A stretch of DNA of 64,000 nucleotides, taken from assembly GCF_000719865.1 (NCBI RefSeq), contig NZ_JOID01000018.1, forward strand, positions 1-64,000, in the 5' to 3' direction. The stretch's first letter is position 1. The number at the start of each line of letters is the position of its first letter. A model generated the notes under the pieces. That model had not been told where the DNA came from, did no database searches, and was given only the letters and a program-made list of their open reading frames with translations. Origin of the DNA: Streptomyces albus subsp. albus (GTDB lineage Bacteria > Actinomycetota > Actinomycetes > Streptomycetales > Streptomycetaceae). The position numbers and the translations under genes were made by a program. This document shows positions 54,089 to 63,304 of this stretch, piece by piece.

Positions 54089-54635
54089 ATGGTCAAGCAC
54101 GTTCCCGCGGAGGCACACGGCGACGAGCGCGGAGCACTGCTCTCCTTCCTCGCCGAGCAGCGCGGCGGCATCCGCCGGGCCCTGCTCGGGCTGACGGACG
54201 AGCAGGCCGTGAGCACTCCGAGCGCCAGTGAGCTGTCGCTCGCCGGGCTGCTCAAGCACGTCGCCGAGGTCGAGCAGGGCTGGATCGCACGCGCCAAGGG
54301 CGAGCCGCCGGCCGTCCACCGGGACGAGTCGAACTGGCACGAGTGCTTCCGGCTGGTCGGCGACGAGACCGTGGACTCGTGCCTGGCGTACTACGAGAAG
54401 GTGGCCGCCGACACGGAGGCGTTCATCCGCTCGGTGCCCAGCCTCGACGACACCTTCCTGTTGCCGAAGACGCCCTGGAACCCGAAGGACGAGCAGCTCT
54501 CGATGCGCTGGCTGTCCGCACCTGATCCGCGAGACGGCCCGGCACGCGGGCCACGCCGACATCGTCCGCGAGTCGCTGGACGGTGCGACCGCCTTCGAAC
54601 TGGTGGCGAAAGAACAGGGCGGCAGCTGGGGCTGA
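54089..54635 (+). pseudogene. DinB/DUF664-family protein, frameshifted
   Basis: The first ~145 codons give a DinB-type (DUF664) protein up to DEQLSMRWLSA. The expected continuation HLIRETARHAGHADIVRESLDG is present but in the next frame, from about 54520 to the stop at 54635. Spacing from the conserved Trp to the metal-binding His suggests loss of two bases near 54518-54521 (GCCCAC to GCAC). Either a real inactivation or a sequencing error. The family contains metal-dependent thiol (mycothiol) transferases. Intact length would be about 182 residues. Confidence 0.8.
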
Positions 54636-54659
54636 CCTCCCCGGTTCTACGCCGGCCCC

Positions 54660-54806
54660 ATGTCAGCGATCGGTCTCCTGGTGCTCGGCGCGGTCCGCCA
54701 GCACGGGCGGGCCCGTGGTTACCAGGTGCGCAACGATCTGGAGTTCTGGGGCGCGCACGAGTGGTCCAACGCCAAGCCCGGCTCGATCTACCACGCCCTG
54801 AACGGC
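54660..54806 (+). pseudogene. truncated PadR-family regulator gene (5' part only)
   Basis: About 48 codons encode the N-terminal PadR wing-helix: LLVLGAVRQHGRARGYQVRNDL...KPGSIYHAL, very close to the intact PadR at 38729 (LLVLGVVRMHGRAHGYLVRSEL...FGSIYHAL). Similarity stops abruptly at about 54804, and the frame then runs antisense into the 3' end of the Eis-like gene, whose stop codon is at 54814. The rest of the gene is missing, so this is a deletion or insertion junction. Confidence 0.85.
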
Positions 54807-54813
54807 GTTGCTT

Positions 54814-56076
54814 CTAGAAGATGTCCGGGCACCAGGGCCTGCGGGAGGTGCGCAGCAGGCGGTCCGTCAGGGCCGCGGCACCCTCCCGGGCCTCCTCGGC
54901 CCGGCCCAGCGCCGTCAGCCGGACCGCCGACTCGTCGCCGAGGTACAGCGCGGCCAGGTCCGCCACGGAGAGGGTGAGGTCCGGTTCCGCCGTGGTGGGG
55001 GCGCAGGAGGCGCCGTCCGGCGCGGCGTCCAGCCGGAAGCGGCCGCCGGTGAGGCCGGTCTCCGCCGCGATCCCCGTCTCGTCGCGCACATCGAGGACGA
55101 GCGTGCCGGAGTCCGCGTAGGTGCGGGCCTCCAGGGCGCGCGGGATGTCCAGCAGCCGTATCCACAGGAAGTCCACCTGGCCCGTCATGCGGGCGGCGCG
55201 CGGGTCGGGCAGCAGCAGCGGCAGCAGGTCGTCGGGCGCGCGGAGCCCGGAGTCGACGCTCATCACCCAGTCCACCGACAACAGGAAGTGCCACAGGGCC
55301 CGTTCGGCGGCGGGCGTGAGGCCGAGCAGCTCGTGGACCGTCGCCTTGATCTGCGGCTGTGCGGCTTGCCATGTGCTGTCCGTCGTATACGTGAGCAGCC
55401 CCTCGACCTCGCCGCCCGGCGAGCGGTACACGGCGTGGAACGGTTCCGTCCACGGGCCCATGGACGGGTAGCGCAGATCGCCCGTGGCCAGGCGCCAGAC
55501 GTGCTCGCCCCGGCTGACGAAGCCGGGCCGGCGGGCCCTGAGGCGCTCGTGCAGCTCCGGCCCCAGCTTCCGCACGCCGGCGCCGTCCGTGAAGTCGGTC
55601 CGGCCGCCGCACTCCGGGCCGGACCACCGCGGGTCCAGGCCGGTCCGGGGGACGTCCACCCGCCACTCGGCGGTCCAGGTGGCGGGGCCGAAGCCGAAGC
55701 GGCCGTAGATCGGGTACTCGGCGGCGATGAGGGTGGCGACAACGTCACCGCGCTCCCGGGCCTCCGCGAGATCGGCGGCCATCATCCGGCTGAGCAGACC
55801 GCGCCGCCGGTGCGTGGCGGCGACGGTGGCGTTGCTGATCGCGTCGGCCGCGACCGCCGCGCCGCCGACCACCGTCAGCTCCTGCGCGAAGCTGCGCAGC
55901 GTGCCCACGCAGCGGCCGCCGTCGAAGGCGCCGCGCACCCGCCGCATGTCGGTCGAGCCCCGGCGCGCCTCGATCTCCTCCTCGGACGTCTCCGGCGGCC
56001 GCAGGAACCCGGTGTGCAGGGTGCGGATCCAGTCGGGGAACTCGGCGTCGGTGACCGTGCGGATCTCGGGGCTCAT
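54814..56076 (-). CDS. Eis-like GNAT N-acetyltransferase
   Basis: A 420-residue protein with an N-terminal GNAT domain ([23 protein letters not shown] is the acetyl-CoA loop; FGFGPAT), a second degenerate GNAT-like domain and a C-terminal sterol-carrier-type domain, the three-part plan of Eis. The C-terminal carboxylate of the Phe end is typical of the family. Eis proteins multi-acetylate aminoglycosides and other amines. The 3' end abuts the padR fragment. ATG three codons after a GTG chosen as start. Confidence 0.9.
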   Translation of the reverse strand: MSPEIRTVTDAEFPDWIRTLHTGFLRPPETSEEEIEARRGSTDMRRVRGAFDGGRCVGTLRSFAQELTVVGGAAVAADAISNATVAATHRRRGLLSRMMAADLAEARERGDVVATLIAAEYPIYGRFGFGPATWTAEWRVDVPRTGLDPRWSGPECGGRTDFTDGAGVRKLGPELHERLRARRPGFVSRGEHVWRLATGDLRYPSMGPWTEPFHAVYRSPGGEVEGLLTYTTDSTWQAAQPQIKATVHELLGLTPAAERALWHFLLSVDWVMSVDSGLRAPDDLLPLLLPDPRAARMTGQVDFLWIRLLDIPRALEARTYADSGTLVLDVRDETGIAAETGLTGGRFRLDAAPDGASCAPTTAEPDLTLSVADLAALYLGDESAVRLTALGRAEEAREGAAALTDRLLRTSRRPWCPDIF

Positions 56077-56101
56077 GCCCGCCACGCTAGCCGCCGCCCG
56101 G

Positions 56102-57151
56102 TCAGAAGCTCGCGCGAATTTCTCCCACCCGGAGTCCGCCGCCGAGCACCGGGGCGTCCCCCAACCGTTCCGGCAGTGAACCGTCCACGCCCAGCAGCCG
56201 CAGCGCGCGCCGCAGCACCGGGCCGACGGCCCGCCCGCCGCCGTCCTCCACCTTCAGGGCCAGCGCCCGGCCGTCCGCCAGCGCGACGGCCTGCACCGCC
56301 TCGGCGCCCACCTTGGCCAGGGCGCCCGGCACCTCCCGCATCAGCCAGGTGTCGTGCCGGCGGGTTCCCGCGACGTACTCGGGGTGGGCGCGCATGGCGT
56401 CCGCCACCAGCCGTTCCGGAGAGCCCGGTGCGGCCAGGACGTAACGGCGGTAGGCGCGGGCCAGGCCGGTCAGCGAGACGGCCATCAGCGGGGCACCGCA
56501 GCCGTCGGTGCCGGTGTGCGCCACGCGTTCGCCGGTCGCGCTCTCGATCTCCTCGCGGACGAGCCGCTGCATCGGGTGCTCGGGGGAGAGATAGCCGTCC
56601 GTGGGCCAGCCGGCGGTGACGCAGGCGGTGAGCATCCCGGCGTGCTTGCCGGAGCAGTCCATCGCCAACCGGCTCCGGCCGCCGCCGGAGGCCAGCAATG
56701 TCTCGGCCTCGGCCGGGTCGAGCGGTAGCGCGGGCGGGGTGCACAGATCGGCCTCGGACAGCCCGGCGTCCGCCAGCACGGCGGCCACCAGGTCGAGATG
56801 GAACGGTTCACCGGAGTGGCTGCCCGCGGCCAGGGCCAGCCGCTCGCCGGAGAGCCGGGCGCCCGCGCGGAGCATCGCCGCCGCCTGCATCGGCTTGGCG
56901 GCGGAACGGGGGTAGACGGGTCCGGTCACGTCGCCGAGCGCCAGCAGTTCGCTGCCGTCGGCCGCCAGCAGCACCAGGGAGCCGCGGTGCCGGCTCTCCG
57001 TGAAGCCGGACCGGACCACCTCCGCGAGCACCGGCGGGGCGGCCGGTCCGGGATCGGAGGCGGCCGCACGGGGCCCGGTGCCGGGCGCCGCGGCGGGATC
57101 GGCGGCGGTCGGGGCGGCGGTTGGGGGGCGGCGGGTGTCCGTGGGGGGCAT
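56102..57151 (-). CDS. L-asparaginase II-family protein
   Basis: A 349-residue protein. After a 40-residue Pro/Ala-rich leader come the motifs of the thermolabile asparaginase (Rhizobium type II) family: [31 protein letters not shown]-like [22 protein letters not shown] and [11 protein letters not shown]. It hydrolyses L-asparagine to aspartate and ammonia. It may start at a later codon than the annotated ATG since the leader is not conserved in character. It is 25 bases from the Eis-like gene, same direction. Confidence 0.9.
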   Translation of the reverse strand: MPPTDTRRPPTAAPTAADPAAAPGTGPRAAASDPGPAAPPVLAEVVRSGFTESRHRGSLVLLAADGSELLALGDVTGPVYPRSAAKPMQAAAMLRAGARLSGERLALAAGSHSGEPFHLDLVAAVLADAGLSEADLCTPPALPLDPAEAETLLASGGGRSRLAMDCSGKHAGMLTACVTAGWPTDGYLSPEHPMQRLVREEIESATGERVAHTGTDGCGAPLMAVSLTGLARAYRRYVLAAPGSPERLVADAMRAHPEYVAGTRRHDTWLMREVPGALAKVGAEAVQAVALADGRALALKVEDGGGRAVGPVLRRALRLLGVDGSLPERLGDAPVLGGGLRVGEIRASF

Positions 57152-57199
57152 GCGACGTCTCTCCCGGGGGAACGCGGGGGTCCGCCCCGCGGCGGTCGC

Positions 57200-57919
57200 T
57201 CAGGCGAGCAGATCGTCCACCTGCGCCTCGCCCTCCCGGTAGCGGCGGGCGATCTCGGCGCTGCAGTCGTCGGCCGTCTGCTGCGTCACCCGCCGCCGCA
57301 CCGACACCTCCTGCTCGCAGCGCATCAACCGGCCGATGCCGGAGCGCAGTTCGGAGTCCGTACGGGCGTGGAGATCGGAGAGGCCGACCTCGGACAGCAT
57401 GTCCTCCGCGAGCCGCCGGTACTCCTCGCAGTGCGGTGTGCTCAGCGTCACATGGCGGGCGGAGGAGCGCACCGGCGACGGCTCGTCCGCCAGGATCCGC
57501 GACAGCCGCCGCAGGTCCAGCCGGCTCGCGTCCCCCGAGTCGGGCGCCGCGCGGCGGGCCAGCTCGGCGCGGAGGATGTCGATCCGGCCCTGGAGCAGCC
57601 GCCGCACATAGCTGAGGTCGGCCTCCTCGCGCCGGGCCCGCTGCCGCAGCGAGCGCAGCTCCGGCAGGGTCAGCAGGGCGAGGTCGTGCGCGGCGGAGCC
57701 GGGGGGCGACGCCGTGCGCTGGAGCGGCGGGCGCGGCTGAAGGGCGTCGGCCTGGTGGAGCATGGGCCCATCCTCGGGACGAGACGGATCGAAGCGAGGT
57801 GCTGCGGTGACGGCTGTGCCGGCGGTGAAAGCTGTGCCGGCGGTGGCGGCCGGGGCGCCGGCGTGCGGCGGGCCGGCCGGTCCGTGCCCGGGTGTCTGTC
57901 CGGCGCTGGTTGTACTCAT
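57200..57919 (-). CDS. rsiG: RsiG, c-di-GMP-binding anti-sigma factor of sigma-WhiG (formerly AmfC-like)
   Basis: A 239-residue protein. Two antiparallel-helix motifs E-x3-S-x2-R-x3-Q-x3-D are complete: Glu99, Ser103, Arg106, Gln110, Asp114 and Glu202, Ser206, Arg209, Gln213, Asp217. This twin signature is diagnostic of RsiG, which holds sigma-WhiG inactive when bound to c-di-GMP and so blocks sporulation. The 75-residue low-complexity N-terminus may include an upstream mis-start; a later ATG at codon 53 is possible. It is divergent from dtd. Confidence 0.92.
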   Translation of the reverse strand: MSTTSAGQTPGHGPAGPPHAGAPAATAGTAFTAGTAVTAAPRFDPSRPEDGPMLHQADALQPRPPLQRTASPPGSAAHDLALLTLPELRSLRQRARREEADLSYVRRLLQGRIDILRAELARRAAPDSGDASRLDLRRLSRILADEPSPVRSSARHVTLSTPHCEEYRRLAEDMLSEVGLSDLHARTDSELRSGIGRLMRCEQEVSVRRRVTQQTADDCSAEIARRYREGEAQVDDLLA

Positions 57920-58057
57920 CTGTGTCCCCTCCGTTCGGTACGGCCCCGTATCCGCGGAACTCGTACCGTGTGTCTGCATCGTGCCACTGTGAGTGCTGCA
58001 CGTGCATGGCCAGCGCACCCGATCGAACCCGGTTGGCCGCAGGGCATGATGGTCCGT

Positions 58058-58540
58058 ATGCGTGCGGTGGTACAGAGAGTCAGCGGTGCGAGCGTCGTCG
58101 TGGACGGCGAGACGGTCGGCGAGTTCCGGGAGCGCGGTCTGTGCGTGCTGGTCGGGGTCACGCACGACGACACGAAGGAGAAGGCGGAGCGGCTGGCGCG
58201 GAAGCTGTGGACCGTACGCCTCTTCGACGGCGGCGGTGACGGCGACGGAGACGGCGGTGACGGCGCGGAGGGCGGGGGACCCGGGTCGGAGAAGTCCTGT
58301 TCCGACCTCGGCGCCCCGCTGATGGTGATCTCCCAGTTCACTCTCTACGGTGACGCGCGCAAGGGGCGCCGCCCCACCTGGAACGCGGCCGCTCCCGGCG
58401 AACTCGCCGAACCGCTGGTGGACGAGGTGGTGGCCGTGCTGCGCTCGCTGGGCGCGCGGGTGGAGACCGGGCGGTTCGGCGCGGACATGAAGGTGTCGCT
58501 GACGAACGACGGGCCCTTCACGGTGCTGCTCGAAGTCTGA
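58058..58540 (+). CDS. dtd: D-aminoacyl-tRNA deacylase
   Basis: A 160-residue protein with [13 protein letters not shown] at the N-terminus, the [17 protein letters not shown] motif and the C-terminal [13 protein letters not shown] including the NxPFT-like cross-subunit motif. It hydrolyses D-Tyr-tRNA and Gly-mischarged tRNAs. An insertion [17 protein letters not shown] (about 58-74) makes it longer than the usual ~145 residues; the insertion is low-complexity. Confidence 0.95.
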   Translation: MRAVVQRVSGASVVVDGETVGEFRERGLCVLVGVTHDDTKEKAERLARKLWTVRLFDGGGDGDGDGGDGAEGGGPGSEKSCSDLGAPLMVISQFTLYGDARKGRRPTWNAAAPGELAEPLVDEVVAVLRSLGARVETGRFGADMKVSLTNDGPFTVLLEV

Positions 58541-58554
58541 CCCCGCGGCCGCCG

Positions 58555-60744
58555 TCACGGGCTTCCGGACACCGGTCCGGACACCGGTCCGGGGACCGGG
58601 GCACCCCCGCCGCCGTCGCCGTCACCCGCGCCGTCACTGCCGCCGTCACCCCCGCCGTCGTCCTCCGGTACCCGGACGGCGACCACGGCGATGTCGTCGT
58701 TGCTCTCCGCCACGACGCCCGCGACCAGTTCGCGGCAGAAGTCGGCCAGCGGCACGGTCGCGAGCCCGGCCGCCTTCCTGCGCAGCCACGCCAGGCCGGA
58801 GTCGATGTCCTGCCCCGGACGTTCGATCAGACCGTCGGTGTAGAGGAAGACGGTGGAGCCCGGCGGCAGCGGTTCGACCGAACTGCTGCGCACCAGGTCG
58901 GTGGCGAGCCCGCCGAGCAGCACGTCCTGCGCCCGGTCGAGATAGCGGGCGGTGCCCTCGGGGCCGACGAGCAGCGGCGGAGGATGGCCGGCGACGCTGT
59001 AGTGCAACTGCCGCCGCCCGCCGGGCGCGTGTTCGACCCGGGCCAGCACGCAGGTGGTCGTCGTCTCCTCGGGGTTGAGGATCTGCGTACCGAGGTCCAG
59101 CCGGCGCAGGATGTCCCCCGGCGGTTCCTGCCGGTCCACGACGAGGCCGCGCAGCATATTGCGCATCTTGCCCATGGTGATGGCCGCCGGGAGGTCGTGA
59201 CCGGCGACATCGCCGATGATCAGCGTCACGGCGCCGTCGGGCAGGACGAAGGAGTCGTACCAGTCGCCGCCGACCTCGTCGGCCATCGGGCTCGGCTCGT
59301 AGCGGGCGACGATCTCCAGATCGTCGAGCCGGGGCGGCTCGGTGAGCAGGCTGCGCTGCAGGTCCAGGGCGATCCGCTGGGTCCGGCGGTATTCGAGGAT
59401 GTGGCCGAGCGAGGGTTTCGACTGCTCGATCAGGTCCCGGATCAGCGCCAGTTCGGCCGGGCCCAGCGGCGGCCGGTCACCGGAGGCGTAGGCCGTGAGC
59501 ACGGACACCACGACCTCGCCGACCGTGATCGGGATCATCACGAGGTCGTGGACGCCCACCGCGTTGGCCCACGCCAGCGTGCCGGGCGGTACGTCGCCGG
59601 GCTCGGCGGCGCCGGGCCGCAGACGCCGGCGGACCGGCCGCCGTTCACGGACCGCCCGGTCGAAGGCCGAACCGCGTTCCACCCGCTCGGTGCGCGGCTG
59701 GACCGGGGTCATGCCCTCCCGCACCAGTCCGTCGCGGACGGAGACGGCGACCCGGTTGATGACGAGCGGCTCGTCGGTGACCGGCTCCCTGGGCTGGGCG
59801 AAGAGGTAGAGGCCGCATCCGTCGGCCAGTTCGGGGACGATCGCCTCCCCGAGCGCGGCCAGGGCGTCCTCCACGCGGGTGGACTCGGTGACCGCCGAGG
59901 ACACCAGGGCCAGCAGATCCTTCCGGCGGTCCCGCTGCCAGCGGTCCTCGACGTCGGCGCAGGCTCCCACCCACTCCACGACCCGGCCGCCCTCCCGGAC
60001 CGGCACCCCGCGCAGCTCGTAGTGGCGGTACGAGCCGTCCGCGTGCCGCAGCCGGTAGGTGTGCCGGAACAGCTCCGGGATCTCCTCGACCGCCCGTTCC
60101 CAGGCCGCGGCCAGGCCCCGCCGGTCCTCGGGATGGGCGGTGCCCAGCCAGCCTTCCCCGAGGATCTCCCGCTCGCTCAGGCCGGTGACCTCCTCCCAGG
60201 ACGGACTGCTCTCGGTGATCAGACCCGCCGGATCGGACACCCACACCATCTGCGTGCCGGCCGTGACCAGGCTCTCGTAGCGCTGGAGGGCCCGGCGGCG
60301 CTTCTCGGCGAGCAGCCGGATCTCCTTCCGGGCGGTGACCTCCGCGGTGATCTCCAGGGCGACGAAGAGGACGCCCTGATCCTCCGGGCGGCCCCCGCCG
60401 TCCCGTGGGGTGGCCCGGGACATGCTGATGGTGAAGTACCGGTCCCGCAGCCGGCCGTGCTTGTCCCTGATCCGCACCGGGTCCTCGGAGGTGACGCGGA
60501 ACGGCTCGCCGGTCGCCAGCACCCGGTCCGCCCAGTCGAAGGCGACCGCCTGCTCCAGGTCCGGCAGCGCCTCCCGGGCGGGCACCCCCAGCGGCCGGTC
60601 CCCGTAGAGCTCCTTGTACTCGGCGTTGGTGTAGACGAGTAGAAGGCGCGGGCCCATGAAGAGGGCCACCGCCACCGGCGCCGGGTCGAACAGGTCCAGG
60701 GCCGGTGTCGCGGGCACCATGCTGTCGGAACCTGTCATCGCCAT
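58555..60744 (-). CDS. PAS-PAS-GAF-PP2C (SpoIIE/RsbU-type) phosphatase
   Basis: A 729-residue cytoplasmic sensor phosphatase: PAS domain (about 15-135), second PAS/PAC (about 150-270), GAF domain (about 285-450) and PP2C/SpoIIE domain (about 480-695) with GGDWYDSF, GDVAGHDLPAA, FLYTDGLIE and NDDIAVVAVRV metal-site motifs. The C-terminal tail is a Gly/Asp-rich repeat ending GPVSGPVSGSP. It would dephosphorylate anti-anti-sigma factors in response to a signal bound by PAS or GAF. The exact start (60744 or the ATG two codons later) is uncertain. Confidence 0.9.
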   Translation of the reverse strand: MAMTGSDSMVPATPALDLFDPAPVAVALFMGPRLLLVYTNAEYKELYGDRPLGVPAREALPDLEQAVAFDWADRVLATGEPFRVTSEDPVRIRDKHGRLRDRYFTISMSRATPRDGGGRPEDQGVLFVALEITAEVTARKEIRLLAEKRRRALQRYESLVTAGTQMVWVSDPAGLITESSPSWEEVTGLSEREILGEGWLGTAHPEDRRGLAAAWERAVEEIPELFRHTYRLRHADGSYRHYELRGVPVREGGRVVEWVGACADVEDRWQRDRRKDLLALVSSAVTESTRVEDALAALGEAIVPELADGCGLYLFAQPREPVTDEPLVINRVAVSVRDGLVREGMTPVQPRTERVERGSAFDRAVRERRPVRRRLRPGAAEPGDVPPGTLAWANAVGVHDLVMIPITVGEVVVSVLTAYASGDRPPLGPAELALIRDLIEQSKPSLGHILEYRRTQRIALDLQRSLLTEPPRLDDLEIVARYEPSPMADEVGGDWYDSFVLPDGAVTLIIGDVAGHDLPAAITMGKMRNMLRGLVVDRQEPPGDILRRLDLGTQILNPEETTTTCVLARVEHAPGGRRQLHYSVAGHPPPLLVGPEGTARYLDRAQDVLLGGLATDLVRSSSVEPLPPGSTVFLYTDGLIERPGQDIDSGLAWLRRKAAGLATVPLADFCRELVAGVVAESNDDIAVVAVRVPEDDGGGDGGSDGAGDGDGGGGAPVPGPVSGPVSGSP

Positions 60745-60916
60745 TCCCGGAGGACGTGCCCGGCGGCTCGGCCTGCCTCCGCTGAGACGCCCGGCTGTCG
60801 GTCTGCGGCCGTATGCGGCAAATATCCCACCGATCGCGGGCGCCTTCACGCCGCGGGCGGCTCCGCTGCGCCATCCGGCCCCGTCACCGGCCTCCGGACC
60901 GGCCGTACGAGCCGCC

Positions 60917-61900
60917 CTACGGCTCGACGACGACTTCCTGGGAAGCGGCCGTGCCGTCGGCCAGCAGAGTGGCGTCCACCGGGACGTTCCGCTTCACCAG
61001 GGCGAGCGCGATCGGCCCGAGCTCGTGGTGGCGGGCGGAGGTGGTGACGAAACCGAGCTGCCGCCCGTCCGGACCGTCCGAAGCCAGCCGCACCGGGGCG
61101 CCGTGCCCCGGCAGCTTGACCTCGCTGCCGTCCAGGTGGAGGAAGACCAGCCGGCGCGGCGGGCGCCCCAGGTTGTGGACCCGCGCGACCGTCTCCTGGC
61201 CGCGGTAGCAGCCCTTCTGCAGATGCACCGCCGTGTCCAGCCAGCCCAGCTCGTGCGGGATCGTGCGGTGGTCCGTCTCCATCCCGAAGCGCGGCCGGTG
61301 CGCCTCGACGCGCAGCGCCTCCAGCGCGAGCGTGCCGACGGCGGGTCCGTGGGACGCGGCGAACGCCTCCAGATCCGCGCGCGGCAGGAACAGGTCGCGC
61401 CCGTACGGGGTCTCCCGGACGACGACGCCCTCGGGGGCCTCGGCGATCGAACCGGCCGGGAGGTGGACGACCGCGTAGCCGTCCGTCGCGTCCGCGACCT
61501 CCACCCGGTAGAAGAACTTCATGCTCTCCAGGTAGGCGATCAGCGCGGCCTCGGTGCCGGGCTCCACATGAGCCCACGTGGTCGCGCCGTCGTCCACGAG
61601 GTAGAGCGCGTGCTCGATGTGGCCGTGGGCCGAGAGGATCAGCGCGTCGGTGGCTTGGCCCGGCGGCAGTTCGCTGACGTGCTGGGTGAGCAGCAGATGC
61701 AGCCAGCCGAGCCGGTCGTCACCGGTGACCGTGACGACTCCGCGGTGCGACAGGTCGACGAAGCCGGTGCCGTCGGCGAGCGCGCGCTGCTCCCGGAACA
61801 GATCGCCGTAGTGCGCGGCGACCCCCTCGTCGGGCGCCTCGGCGGCGACGGCGCCGGGCAGCGACAGCAGGGGGCTGGCTCGGTGGTGTGGCTGCTCCAT
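60917..61900 (-). CDS. folate-binding YgfZ/GcvT-like protein
   Basis: A 327-residue protein with the KGCYRGQETVAR signature of YgfZ and the GcvT-like fold (DLSHRGVVTVTGDDRLGWLHLLLTQ). It acts in iron-sulfur cluster maintenance with tetrahydrofolate. It follows the nur gene in the same direction after nine bases. Confidence 0.93.
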   Translation of the reverse strand: MEQPHHRASPLLSLPGAVAAEAPDEGVAAHYGDLFREQRALADGTGFVDLSHRGVVTVTGDDRLGWLHLLLTQHVSELPPGQATDALILSAHGHIEHALYLVDDGATTWAHVEPGTEAALIAYLESMKFFYRVEVADATDGYAVVHLPAGSIAEAPEGVVVRETPYGRDLFLPRADLEAFAASHGPAVGTLALEALRVEAHRPRFGMETDHRTIPHELGWLDTAVHLQKGCYRGQETVARVHNLGRPPRRLVFLHLDGSEVKLPGHGAPVRLASDGPDGRQLGFVTTSARHHELGPIALALVKRNVPVDATLLADGTAASQEVVVEP

Positions 61901-61909
61901 AGGACCAGC

Positions 61910-62488
61910 CTACGACCCGGCCTCCGCCGCGTCCGCCCCGCGGTGGGCGGCGTATCGCGCGGGGGTGCCGGAGGAGTCGTCCGCGGGGGTGCCGGCGGAG
62001 TCGTCCGCGGTGGTGGTGGCGGGGGCGTCGCCGGTGGTGGCGGAGCGGGCGTCCCCGGCCGGGCCGGCCGCCCGCGCCGAACAGGCCGCGCACCGGCCGA
62101 AGATGGCGAAGTGCTTCATATCGGTGTCGAAGCCGAAGGTCTCCCGCAGCCGCGCGGTGAAGGCGTCCGCGACGGAGAGATCGGCCTCGATCACCTCCGA
62201 GCAGTCCCGGCAGACCAGATGCAGATGGTGGTGCCGGTCGGCGAGGTGGTACGTCGGAGCGCCGTGCCCGAGGTGGGCGTGGCTGACCAGGCCCAGCTCC
62301 TCCAGGAGCTCCAGCGTGCGGTAGACGGTGGAGATGTTGACGCCCCCGGCGGTGCGGCGCACCTCGGTCAGGATCTCGTCCGGTGTCGCGTGCTCCAGCT
62401 TGTCCACGGCCTCCAGCACGAGCTGGCGCTGCGGGGTCAGCCGGTAGCCGCGCTTCCGTAGATCGCTCTGCCAGTCGGTGGTCACCAC
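61910..62488 (-). CDS. nur: Nur, nickel-responsive Fur-family regulator
   Basis: A 192-residue regulator. With the GTG at 62488 as residue 1, His33, His86, His88 and His90 match the nickel site and His70, His72 and His126 the second metal site reported for S. coelicolor Nur; CRDC and CAAC would be structural zinc pairs. The first 140 residues are nearly identical to that protein as I recall it. A C-terminal extension of about 50 residues with DDSAGTPADDSSGTP repeats is unusual. With nickel, Nur represses the iron superoxide dismutase and nickel-uptake genes. Confidence 0.9.
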   Translation of the reverse strand: MVTTDWQSDLRKRGYRLTPQRQLVLEAVDKLEHATPDEILTEVRRTAGGVNISTVYRTLELLEELGLVSHAHLGHGAPTYHLADRHHHLHLVCRDCSEVIEADLSVADAFTARLRETFGFDTDMKHFAIFGRCAACSARAAGPAGDARSATTGDAPATTTADDSAGTPADDSSGTPARYAAHRGADAAEAGS

Positions 62489-62641
62489 GAGCCCAGTGTA
62501 GGAGCCCCGCGGGGCCGCGCGTCCGGACGGCGTTCGACGGGCCGGGCGCGGCCGGCCTCCGCACCCGGCTCCCACCGTGTGATCCGGAACCATCCCCTCC
62601 CAGGGGGTTGACCCGCGAGTCGAACATCTGGAGGGTTACGG

Positions 62642-62737
62642 ATGCTTTGTCTTTCGGTTTGTGCCGACCTCCCCCCACCGGCCGGTGCTCAGCCGTCACT
62701 GAGCGCATCCGTTTTTCGTGGATCCGCGGATCCGTAG
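62642..62737 (+). CDS. possible 31-residue leader or small protein
   Basis: An ATG with GGAGGG six bases upstream opens a 31-codon frame (MLCLSVCADLPPPAGAQPSL...) ending at TAG 62735-62737, 49 bases before the anti-sigma-type gene. TTGACC at 62608-62613 could be a -35 element. GGATCCGCGGATCC near its end is a perfect palindrome. Supported by RBS and position only; no homologue known to me. Confidence 0.35.
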   Translation: MLCLSVCADLPPPAGAQPSLSASVFRGSADP

Positions 62738-62786
62738 AGCTGTAGGTCTGGCCGAGGGGCTTCCCCCGGCCCGGGAGGTGGGCCCC

Positions 62787-63221
62787 ATGAAGCAGGCTTC
62801 GTCACTGGACGTGGCGGACGACGCGGAGCTGCGGACGTACCGCACGAGGCTGGTCGCGGTGCCGCAGCGCTTCGCCGTGGCCCGCAAGTCCGTCGGCGCG
62901 CAGCTGCGGCTCTGGGGCTACGACGGCCTGATCGACTCCGCCGCCATGTGCCTCACGGAACTGCTGGCCAACGTCCACCGGCACGTGAGCTCGCACGAGT
63001 GCGGTCTGACGCTCCAGGCGCTGCCCGAGGGAGTGCGGATCTCCGTCAGCGACCGCTCTCCCGCCCTGCCCGTCGCCGACGAGGAGCCGGACTGGAACGC
63101 GGAGCGCGGGCGCGGCCTGTTCCTGCTCAGCCGCACCGCCGACCGCTGGGGCGCCGAGCGGACGCCGACCGGCAAGGAGGTCTGGGTGCTGCTCCTGGAC
63201 CCGGGGCGGGCGGGCGCGTGA
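62787..63221 (+). CDS. HATPase_c (GHKL) ATP-binding protein, anti-sigma-factor-like
   Basis: A 144-residue single GHKL domain: N-box CLTELLANVHRH, the DRSPALP region (G1 box) and ERGRGLFLLSRTADRWG (G2 box). This is the RsbW/SpoIIAB-like group, very numerous in Streptomyces, acting as serine kinases or sigma-factor antagonists of anti-anti-sigma proteins. The upstream GGGAGGTGG fits the ATG. No sigma or anti-sigma-antagonist gene is adjacent. Confidence 0.9.
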   Translation: MKQASSLDVADDAELRTYRTRLVAVPQRFAVARKSVGAQLRLWGYDGLIDSAAMCLTELLANVHRHVSSHECGLTLQALPEGVRISVSDRSPALPVADEEPDWNAERGRGLFLLSRTADRWGAERTPTGKEVWVLLLDPGRAGA

Positions 63222-63304
63222 CGGCGCGGCGGGCCGCTTGAAGAGGCGCGCTGTTCGAGGCGCGCTGCTCGAAGAGGCGGCGGCTTGCCCGAGGAGGCGG
63301 CGGC
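63222..63304. repeat. short GC-rich direct repeats
   Basis: GAGGCGCGCTGYTCGA occurs twice (about 63243-63273), followed by two GAGGCGGCGGC-type units. It lies between two converging genes and has no other visible role. Confidence 0.5.

Noticed and set aside
37900..54813. Integrative element or prophage
   Set aside because: No integrase, transposase, relaxase, phage gene or att repeat was found at either end; acquisition is suggested only by the truncated padR and the gene content.
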